From Chloroflexota bacterium (GTDB lineage Bacteria > Chloroflexota > Ktedonobacteria > Ktedonobacterales > Ktedonobacteraceae): a DNA stretch of 5,674 nucleotides. Shown piece after piece: positions 1 to 5,070 of the stretch. How positions within the stretch are numbered: position 1 is the stretch's first letter; each line of letters starts with the position of its first letter. The notes beneath the pieces were generated by a model that was not told where the DNA came from, made no database searches, and was given only the letters and a program-made list of their open reading frames with translations. Location: contig VBJK01000054.1 of NCBI GenBank assembly GCA_005879655.1, forward strand, positions 1-5,674. The letters run 5' to 3'. The translations under genes and the position numbers were made by a program.

Positions 1-1675
1 CTGGTTTGATCTAGCTCAAGAAGAGCAACATTCATTGACCGAGTCGGCACGTGCATACGAAGAACGTCGGCGTGGTGAGAGAACTAGTGGTAGCACCGCA
101 TTCCCTAGACGCAACACAATCGATAGCGATGATGACTTACCACCAATAGACGAGCGGCCCACCCAGATCACACCACAAGCACCACGCATCTCTCAGCCCA
201 TCGGACAGGTGCCAACCAGGACACCTGCCCCCAGAGATCGCAATGTCCAGCAACCGCCACGCATCTCTCAGCCCATCGGACAGGTACCAACCAGGACACC
301 TGCCCCTAGAGATCGCAATGTCCAGCAACCGCCTGTCGGCAGTAGGTCAACAGCATCTGCTCAACCTATATCGCAACGACCTGCGGTGGCTCCTCGTCCT
401 CGACCAGCAGCAAGCCGTACCGGCACTAGGCCACCCAACCGCATGATGCAGAGACCCCCGCGTCATAATCGAGGTCTCTATACCATTGGCATTATTCTTA
501 TTCTCATCATATTGCTTCTCGGTCTGCTTGCTTATCTCGTGCCATCAGCCGACGTGACCATTACGCTGCCTTCACGCGATTATACACAGACTCTGAGATT
601 AAATATCGTCTCTCACGGGAATGGAGCTAATGGCTCCGGTACGGTCATCGCTGATACGTTCACGCAAGAATTTACCAAAAGCGGGAACGGCACTGCGACA
701 GGGGCAACGAAAATAGGGACCGCTCCCGCGAGCGGCACTGTCACCTTTACCAACAATGGCACTTATCCCACAACCATACCTGCCGGAATTGTAGTGACAA
801 CCAGCGATGGCAAGCAACAATTCACTACAATAGCAGAAGCAGTAGTTCCTCCCAAAGGGGATAAGCTGGGTAATACCATTCCGATTCCTGTACAAGCGCT
901 ACAGTCAGGTCCTGCCGGAAATGTAGGAACCGGAGCAATCAATACTATTCCTGATGACAGCTTGAGCAAGATTGCCCAGGCAAGTCATCTGACAACCGCT
1001 GATATCCAATTACAAGTACTGAACAATGAAGCTACTCAGGGGGGCGGCGCTGGCAATGCTGCTATGATTACAGAGAAAGACCGCAATGATATCTCAGCAT
1101 CTTTGCAGTCTGCCTTGCAAGAGAGTATTAACAGCTGGGTACAGCATAAAAAGACAGCGCAGGATGACGTAGAGAGCACACCTTCCCAAGAGCCACAGCT
1201 AGTGAATACTCCTGCTACCGGGCAGGTCATACCCAATGGCAATACCTTCTCAGCTCAGTTAAAGGTGACAGTTACAGTGATAGTAGTGCATGCCATTGAT
1301 CTCAAGGCTGCAACAGCCAGCACGCTCAATGATCTGCTGCACAAAGATAAAACCTATGCTGGTTATATTATTAACCAGGATGCGCCACCATCGCTCACCA
1401 TGCAAGAGCTGAATTTCAGTAAAGCAACAAAAACACCTACTTTAAGTTTTAAAGCTACAGCGAAGGCTATTCCTGATATTGATGTGGCTAAGATACAGCG
1501 GTTGATTGCAGGAAAATCAGTAAATGAAGCCAGCACAGCGATCAAAGGCATACAGCATGTGCAAGGCGTAGAGATTAAGACCTCACCAGGTTTCATCTGG
1601 TGGGTCTCGTCCTGGCCCACCCACATCGCTGTACATCTTCTGCCCACAACAGCGCCAGTACAGCCAAAGAAATAA
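1..1675 (+). CDS. Membrane-anchored baseplate J/gp47-like protein (5' end outside window)
   Basis: The reading frame is open from the window edge (first full codon at 2) and ends at TAA 1673-1675. The TTG at 35 is therefore probably internal and the true start lies upstream. Counting residues from that TTG, 1-146 are hydrophilic, rich in Pro, Arg and Gln, with a 25-residue motif duplicated at 50-99. Residues 149-169 form one strongly hydrophobic helix preceded by a basic stretch (RPPRHNR), which predicts a cytoplasmic N-terminus and an exported C-terminus. Residues 228-307 carry the pattern of the baseplate J-like domain: SGTVTFTN, IPAG, V-TT-DG--F-T, and GPAGNVGTGAI. The C-terminal tail looks like a small alpha/beta segment (AGKSVNEAST onward). 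In phages this fold sits in the tail baseplate. Here no phage genes surround it, and similar proteins are annotated in Chloroflexota and other Gram-positive-type genomes without known function. A surface or envelope role is inference only. It is separated from ruvX by an inverted repeat and a promoter. Confidence 0.8.
   Translation, partial: WFDLAQEEQHSLTESARAYEERRRGERTSGSTAFPRRNTIDSDDDLPPIDERPTQITPQAPRISQPIGQVPTRTPAPRDRNVQQPPRISQPIGQVPTRTPAPRDRNVQQPPVGSRSTASAQPISQRPAVAPRPRPAASRTGTRPPNRMMQRPPRHNRGLYTIGIILILIILLLGLLAYLVPSADVTITLPSRDYTQTLRLNIVSHGNGANGSGTVIADTFTQEFTKSGNGTATGATKIGTAPASGTVTFTNNGTYPTTIPAGIVVTTSDGKQQFTTIAEAVVPPKGDKLGNTIPIPVQALQSGPAGNVGTGAINTIPDDSLSKIAQASHLTTADIQLQVLNNEATQGGGAGNAAMITEKDRNDISASLQSALQESINSWVQHKKTAQDDVESTPSQEPQLVNTPATGQVIPNGNTFSAQLKVTVTVIVVHAIDLKAATASTLNDLLHKDKTYAGYIINQDAPPSLTMQELNFSKATKTPTLSFKATAKAIPDIDVAKIQRLIAGKSVNEASTAIKGIQHVQGVEIKTSPGFIWWVSSWPTHIAVHLLPTTAPVQPKK
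182..331 (+). repeat. 75-bp tandem duplication, two copies, inside the coding region
   Basis: Copy 1 (182-256) and copy 2 (257-331) are adjacent, in frame and exactly 75 bp each. Each encodes 25 residues that begin PRISQPIGQV and end RDRNVQQP. I find only two differences, G211/A286 and C232/T307. Both fall at third codon positions, so the two peptide copies are identical. The repeat lies in the Pro/Arg-rich cytoplasmic segment before the membrane helix. Confidence 0.95.
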
Positions 1676-1680
1676 GCGTC

Positions 1681-1737
1681 GTAGCTCCTCAGCGGCCAGG
1701 GCAGCCATAAAGGATGCCCTGGCCGCTGAGGAGCTAC
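1681..1737. repeat. Perfect 23-bp inverted repeat, bounded by GTAG/CTAC (element A)
   Basis: The arms at 1681-1703 and 1715-1737 are exact reverse complements around an 11-nt loop (1704-1714). The outer ends are GTAG and CTAC, and the arms are GC-rich (GCGGCCAGGG in the left arm). It starts 5 nt after the stop codon of the baseplate-J-like gene. As RNA it would be a very stable hairpin and could end or protect that transcript. No T-run follows, so it is not a textbook intrinsic terminator. The GTAG ends suggest it belongs with the other palindromic elements of the window. Confidence 0.9.
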
Positions 1738-1750
1738 CAGCAAATGGTGC

Positions 1751-1779
1751 TGGACAAAAGATGGTTGCTTCGTTAGAAT
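1751..1779 (+). promoter_or_regulatory. Sigma70-type promoter for ruvX-mltG-uppP
   Basis: TGGACA at 1751-1756 (5 of 6 to the -35 consensus) is followed after exactly 17 nt by TAGAAT at 1774-1779 (5 of 6 to the -10 consensus). Transcription would start near 1786 and give a leader of about 54 nt before the GTG of ruvX. The site lies just downstream of element A, so the operon would have its own promoter, insulated from the upstream gene. A 6-bp inverted repeat, CCAGCA/TGCTGG (1737-1742 and 1748-1753), overlaps the -35 box and might be an operator. This is predicted from sequence only. Confidence 0.6.
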
Positions 1780-1839
1780 GCTATAGGACAGACAAGTGAG
1801 GGGTAGTAAAGTCAAACTTGTGAGGGCAGAGATAGCACA

Positions 1840-2334
1840 GTGCGATTGCTAGCATTAGATGTAGGAGACGCCAGAATAGGGGTTGCCGTCAGTGATGCAA
1901 CTGGTTTCCTGGCTTCCCCGTATATAACGTTATACGTCTCTCGTGATGAAAGCCAGACGTGGGTAGCGATACAGCGAGTAATCGATGAGACGGAGGCCGA
2001 GGCATTAGTCATCGGTTTACCAATTAGTCTGGACGGACAAATGCACGCCCAGGGGCAACGTGTGCTCTCTTTCGCTGAGCGTTTACGGCCCCATATAGCC
2101 ATACCGCTCACCTTTTGGGATGAGCGGCTTTCCACGGTTGAGGCAGAGCGTCTCCTTGCCCAACGCAATCAGGATGAGTGGGGAGGAAGGCAAAAACGCC
2201 AAAGACGGACGGACCGACGATCCACTGCGACAAAACGGCGGCAGAAAGGTCAACAGATCGATGCATATGCCGCTGCGGTCATTCTCCAGGACTATCTAGA
2301 TCACCTGGGTAGCAATAAAGAGGAAAAGATATGA
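1840..2334 (+). CDS. ruvX: Putative Holliday junction resolvase RuvX / pre-16S rRNA nuclease (YqgF family)
   Basis: This is an RNase H-fold protein of the YqgF family. It is assigned to Holliday-junction resolution and, in E. coli, to 5' maturation of 16S rRNA. The 164 residues carry the three acidic motifs in order: LDVGDARIGVAVSD at 6-19 (Asp7), IGLPISLDG at 58-66 followed by the FWDERLST motif at 92-99 (Glu95), and IDAYAAAVILQDYLD at 140-154 (Asp141). GTG 1840 is the only plausible start. An in-frame stop lies at 1807, and the motif begins right after it as usual in the family. The ribosome site is weak (GAGGG 1822-1826, 13 nt away). Residues 117-136 form an unusually long and basic linker before the last motif, making the protein somewhat longer than the usual 135-150 residues. 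It is the first gene of the operon and overlaps mltG by 4 nt. Confidence 0.92.
   Translation: MRLLALDVGDARIGVAVSDATGFLASPYITLYVSRDESQTWVAIQRVIDETEAEALVIGLPISLDGQMHAQGQRVLSFAERLRPHIAIPLTFWDERLSTVEAERLLAQRNQDEWGGRQKRQRRTDRRSTATKRRQKGQQIDAYAAAVILQDYLDHLGSNKEEKI
2317..2334 (+). promoter_or_regulatory. Ribosome binding site and ATGA stop/start overlap, ruvX-mltG
   Basis: AAAGAGGA at 2317-2324 lies 6 nt before the mltG ATG at 2331, inside the last codons of ruvX. The stop codon TGA (2332-2334) and the start ATG share the bases ATGA. This arrangement usually means translational coupling, and it fixes the mltG start. Confidence 0.8.
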
Positions 2335-3431
2335 GACGACCAGGACCCCGTACCGCAATAATCTCGGTGCTTTTGTTTGGCCTGCTTATCTTCGGCAGCG
2401 TTGCCTACACATGGAACACTGTCTCCGATGTCTTTCAGGCAGTAGCTCCTCCTAGTGCGAGCCAAACTATTCCTTTTGAGGTCCCTAATGGAGCCACCAC
2501 TGCTGACATCGCAGATAGCTTGCAACAAAAAGGCTTAATCCGTAATGCGCTTGCGTTTCGTCTTTGGGCACGTGTTAAAGGACTAGATGCGCGCTTGCAG
2601 GCCGGTGTTTACCACAAATTAAATACTAGTATGACCATTGATAGCATTGTGAGTGAGCTATTGAATGCTCAACCAGATGCTATACATGTCGTGATACCGG
2701 AGGGATGGCGTCTGGAGCAGATCGCCGCTCGCTTTGCCAGTTCTGGTCTGGTCAAGTTTAATGAGCAGGAATTTCTCAACTATACGCGGCATATTGACCA
2801 GTTCCCGGATAAAAATCAGTATCCTATGTTGCGCACGGCAGCTGGCAAGAGTATGGAAGGGTTCCTTTTTCCTGCCAGTTATGAGGTCCCAGTCTCCGGT
2901 GATGCCAGGGCAGTTGTCAAAGCTATGCTGAAAGCAATGGTACAGAATATCCAAGAGAATCATCTAGATACGTTGGCCCAACAGCACCGCATGGATCTTT
3001 ACCAGATGCTTACCGTTGCCTCCATTGTTGAGCGCGAGGCACGCTTTCCCAAAGATCATGGCAACATTGCAAGCGTTTACTGGAACCGACTATACAGGCC
3101 AAATTCTCAAACGGTAAGTTTCTTGAATGCTGACCCGACAGTGCAATATGCGCGGGATTCGCTGAACCCACCAAAGTCGGCGGCCTCCTACTGGTCCCCC
3201 CTCCAAACGGCGGGACGCGATACGGCAACAGATAGCCCCTGGAATACTTATACGAAACAGGGATTGCCGCCCACGCCGATCTGTAGCCCTGGCCTGGCTA
3301 GTATGCTGGCAGCAGCCAACCCCCCGGCGACGGATTACTATTACTTCCTAGCCAAGGCAAATGGCGAGTCGGTCTTTGCCAGAACGCAGCAGGAACAAGA
3401 TGCGAACCAGCAAAAATATCTAGGAAATTAA
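2331..3431 (+). CDS. mltG: Endolytic murein transglycosylase MltG (YceG-like)
   Basis: MltG is a membrane-anchored lytic transglycosylase that cuts inside nascent glycan strands near the synthases and sets strand length. The 366 residues fit the family. A short basic N-terminus precedes a membrane helix at about 9-27. A LysM-like YceG subdomain follows at about 49-130 (FEVPNGATTADIADSL, then VVIPEGWRLEQIA). The catalytic domain begins with the EGFLFPASYEV motif (Glu176). ASIVEREA holds the likely catalytic glutamate, Glu234, at the position of the E. coli active-site Glu. Later motifs are NADPTVQYA and SPWNTY---GLPPTPICSPG, then a conserved YYYFLA segment. The C-terminal 'EHN' seen in many homologues reads EQDAN here. 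The start is set by the AGGA site and the overlap with ruvX. uppP follows after 7 nt, so the two envelope genes are co-transcribed. Confidence 0.95.
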   Translation: MRRPGPRTAIISVLLFGLLIFGSVAYTWNTVSDVFQAVAPPSASQTIPFEVPNGATTADIADSLQQKGLIRNALAFRLWARVKGLDARLQAGVYHKLNTSMTIDSIVSELLNAQPDAIHVVIPEGWRLEQIAARFASSGLVKFNEQEFLNYTRHIDQFPDKNQYPMLRTAAGKSMEGFLFPASYEVPVSGDARAVVKAMLKAMVQNIQENHLDTLAQQHRMDLYQMLTVASIVEREARFPKDHGNIASVYWNRLYRPNSQTVSFLNADPTVQYARDSLNPPKSAASYWSPLQTAGRDTATDSPWNTYTKQGLPPTPICSPGLASMLAAANPPATDYYYFLAKANGESVFARTQQEQDANQQKYLGN

Positions 3432-3438
3432 AACACTT

Positions 3439-4356
3439 ATGAAAACTATAGATCTGAGCATCGGGCAAACGATTTTTCTAGCGCTTCTACAGGGAGTGAC
3501 GGAACTGTTTCCCATCAGTAGCCTCGGTCACACCGTTATTCTGCCGGGGCTATTGGGATGGGCAAATATAACGACGGATACGGCATGTGGTGGCAAGAGT
3601 TGTTTCCTACCGCTGATTGTGGCCTTCCATCTTGGCACCAGCATTGCACTGCTCATTTACTTCTGGAGTGACTGGCTTCAGGTAGGCAAAACATTAGTTA
3701 AAAGCATTAAAGACGCTGAAGTACGTACCGGCACAGAAGAATGGGTGAGCTGGCTGATTATCATTGGCACAATACCAGCTGGACTGCTAGGCGTTTTTCT
3801 AGAAGGTCCTATAAAAGAGTTATTTGCATCACCGCTCCTTGCATCCACCTTTTTGCTCGTGAATGGTTCACTGCTCTTTTTTGGCGAAAGAATGCGACGA
3901 CGTGCGGAGGGCAAGCTAGCCGCGCTTGATCCCTCGAAGCGAGAAGCTCAATTTCGTCCGCTCACTTCGCTCACCTGGAAAGAGGCCGTGATCGTTGGGG
4001 CGGCGCAATCACTGGCTCTCATACCAGGCATCTCTCGCTCAGGCATGACGATTGTCGCTGGCCTTGGTGTGCGCCTGACCCACGCTGATGCTGCACGTTA
4101 CTCTTTCCTGCTGGGTACGCCTATTATCTTTGCCGCTAGCGCGCTGGAAATTCCTCAGCTCATCGGTCTGTCCACTTATACGCTACTGCTTGTTGCCGTA
4201 GGTGTTGTGCTCTCTGGTATTGCTGCGTTCCTGAGTACGAAATTTTTGACCAAATATTTCGAGACGGGACGCCTTGATCCATTTGCTTACTATTGCTGGG
4301 CAGCAGGTGCTATTGCGATTGTTCTGTTCTTAACTGTGTTTCACGCGCGTCTGTAG
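3439..4356 (+). CDS. uppP: Undecaprenyl-diphosphatase (UppP/BacA)
   Basis: This integral membrane enzyme removes a phosphate from undecaprenyl diphosphate and so recycles the lipid carrier for peptidoglycan and other surface polymers. Loss or excess of the family alters bacitracin sensitivity. Both signature regions are present. QGVTELFPISSLGH at 18-31 includes the acidic motif (Gln18, Glu22) and His31. PGISRSGMT at 196-204 includes Arg200. Hydrophobic segments lie near 10-30, 56-77, 103-122, 128-148, 185-203, 220-240, 243-268 and 280-303, in line with the multi-helix fold. The first motif reads SSLGH where the common form is SSSGH. The protein is 305 residues against about 270 in E. coli, with an extra loop containing two cysteines (TACGGKSC, about 48-55). 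The ribosome site is AGGAAA (3422-3427), 11 nt before ATG. This is the last gene of the ruvX-mltG-uppP unit. Confidence 0.93.
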   Translation: MKTIDLSIGQTIFLALLQGVTELFPISSLGHTVILPGLLGWANITTDTACGGKSCFLPLIVAFHLGTSIALLIYFWSDWLQVGKTLVKSIKDAEVRTGTEEWVSWLIIIGTIPAGLLGVFLEGPIKELFASPLLASTFLLVNGSLLFFGERMRRRAEGKLAALDPSKREAQFRPLTSLTWKEAVIVGAAQSLALIPGISRSGMTIVAGLGVRLTHADAARYSFLLGTPIIFAASALEIPQLIGLSTYTLLLVAVGVVLSGIAAFLSTKFLTKYFETGRLDPFAYYCWAAGAIAIVLFLTVFHARL

Positions 4357-4380
4357 TGTAGCCGTGCACGCCAAATACAC

Positions 4381-4495
4381 CCGTAGTTGCGCAATTTATT
4401 GCGCCAGGGCTACAAGCAAAGAAAACTTGCGCAACGAATTGCACGTCTACGAAGCTGTTTTGTGGAGCACAGCGCAATAAATTGCGCAACTACGG
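4381..4495. repeat. 115-bp element with 24-bp perfect inverted ends (element B)
   Basis: The arms at 4381-4404 and 4472-4495 are exact reverse complements. Each begins (outermost) with CC then GTAG and contains its own small palindrome, GCGCAA-TTTA-TTGCGC. The 67-bp interior holds a third, diverged unit at 4429-4450, inverted and ending in CTAC (4447-4450). It matches the unit core at 13 of 17 positions by eye. CTAC also occurs at 4410-4413, so the left unit is bounded by GTAG and CTAC on its two sides. No obvious target-site duplication flanks the element, and no transposase is encoded. It starts 24 nt after the uppP stop and is followed by a short TTTT, so it could also act as that operon's transcript end. 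Confidence 0.88.
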
Positions 4496-4538
4496 TTTTA
4501 CCTGCAAAAATGATATGCACTCACGAGTCAAAAACAGG

Positions 4539-4567
4539 TTGGAAAGATAGAGCAGTTATGTTATACT
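4539..4567 (+). promoter_or_regulatory. Extended -10 promoter for the small membrane protein gene
   Basis: TTGGAA at 4539-4544 (4 of 6) is followed after 17 nt by TATACT at 4562-4567 (5 of 6). TG at 4559-4560 gives the extended -10 pattern TGNTATACT. Transcription would begin near 4574 and produce a leader of about 100 nt. It is predicted from sequence, but both boxes and the spacing are good. Confidence 0.6.
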
Positions 4568-4590
4568 CTGCTCAGTTCTTTTCCCTACAC

Positions 4591-4640
4591 CATTGTGTTA
4601 TCCATCGGCGTATAACACCGTTTCAATGTGGACTACGCCG
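4591..4640 (+). promoter_or_regulatory. Leader region with two competing hairpins
   Basis: Within the predicted leader, GTGTTAT (4595-4601) pairs with ATAACAC (4612-4618). CGGCGTA (4606-4612), which is mostly the loop of that hairpin, can instead pair with TACGCCG (4634-4640). The two 7-bp stems share base 4612 and would compete or form a pseudoknot. CATTG (4591-4595) and CAATG (4624-4628) could extend the first stem. I recognise no known riboswitch class. A regulatory role is inference. Confidence 0.35.
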
Positions 4641-4675
4641 TCAGGAATTAGTAGCAAAGGAAGGTACTTGCAATT

Positions 4676-4894
4676 ATGCCTACGAAAAATCCCGCTCTCT
4701 TCTACGGCGCACTCGCAGTTGCAGTGATTGGACTTATTCTCTGTATATGGTACTTGGTTCCAGGTGTATATCATCCGCTAGCTTCAGGGAATGTGATGGC
4801 AGGGCATTTCAAACATGCTGCTGTATTTGGTGCGTTGGCAGTTATCGGCGTCATTGGCGCATTGGTGACACGCCCGAAAGCTGCTATGAAGTAG
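4676..4894 (+). CDS. Small two-helix membrane protein of unknown function
   Basis: The gene encodes 72 residues from ATG 4676 to TAG 4892-4894, with a strong ribosome site AAAGGAAGG (4656-4664) 11 nt upstream and its own predicted promoter. Two hydrophobic helices lie at about 7-28 and 47-65. They are joined by a short loop with His33, His44 and His47 (VYHPL and GHFKH). The tail is basic (RPKAAMK) and, with the N-terminal Lys4, suggests both ends lie in the cytoplasm. I do not recognise a named family, although small proteins of this two-helix, His-loop form occur in Chloroflexota genomes. The longer overlapping frame on the same strand (4387-4953) lacks these signals. Reality of the gene is supported by promoter, ribosome site and coherent membrane topology. 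Its function is unknown. Confidence 0.75.
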   Translation: MPTKNPALFYGALAVAVIGLILCIWYLVPGVYHPLASGNVMAGHFKHAAVFGALAVIGVIGALVTRPKAAMK

Positions 4895-4896
4895 TC

Positions 4897-4993
4897 GCAG
4901 GGCAAGCACAAGGGATTGCCCCTACAATGGTACGATCACGCTTGACAGGCTAATTCGTACCATTGTAGGGGCAATCCCTTGTGCTTGCCCTGC
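4897..4993. repeat. 97-bp inverted repeat with perfect 39-bp arms (element C)
   Basis: The arms at 4897-4935 and 4955-4993 are exact reverse complements around a 19-nt centre (4936-4954). Each arm holds a 29-bp unit (4897-4925 inverted, 4965-4993 direct). The unit starts with GTAG, contains the inner palindrome GGGCAA/TTGCCC and ends CTGC. It lies between the convergent small membrane protein gene and fmt, and starts 2 nt after the former's stop. It would form a hairpin on either transcript and may serve as a two-way transcript end, although no T-run follows on either side. Confidence 0.93.
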
Positions 4994-5030
4994 TGTTGCT
5001 TTCTCTAAACAACGGAGCGATGCTTATTTG

Positions 5031-5059
5031 ATAGGTATTGTCCCCTGTGCTTGCCCTAC
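5031..5059 (+). repeat. Diverged third copy of the element C unit
   Basis: This 29-nt stretch aligns without gaps to the unit at 4965-4993 with 21 of 29 identities. TGTGCTTGCCCT is fully conserved and the end is CTAC instead of CTGC. The differences cluster at bases 5036-5040, where the left half of the inner palindrome should be, so its own hairpin is broken. It ends 11 nt before the fmt stop codon. Confidence 0.8.
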
Positions 5060-5070
5060 AGGTGGAACTG

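Noticed and set aside
35..37. TTG as the start of the baseplate-J-like gene
   Set aside because: The frame stays open upstream to the window edge and no ribosome site precedes the TTG, so the gene more likely begins outside the window.
1..1675. Prophage or tail-like injection system
   Set aside because: Only one baseplate-like domain is present, on a membrane-anchored protein, with no sheath, tube, spike or capsid gene in the window.
1681..1737. Element A as a classical intrinsic terminator
   Set aside because: The stem is long enough, but no T-run follows the right arm, so I list it as a repeat with possible terminator effect.
1363..1815. 150-residue open frame on the minus strand
   Set aside because: It is antisense to the end of the baseplate-J-like gene and crosses element A and the promoter. 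There is no ribosome site and no recognisable domain.
1812..2168. 118-residue open frame on the minus strand
   Set aside because: It is antisense to the conserved RuvX motifs, so it is a shadow frame.
4387..4953. 188-residue open frame on the plus strand
   Set aside because: It starts at a TTG inside element B, runs through the promoter and leader and ends inside element C. Its residues look random (many Arg and Cys), and it overlaps the better-supported 72-residue gene in another frame.
4381..5059. CRISPR array
   Set aside because: The repeats are inverted pairs with unequal gaps, not direct repeats with regular spacers, and no cas gene is present.
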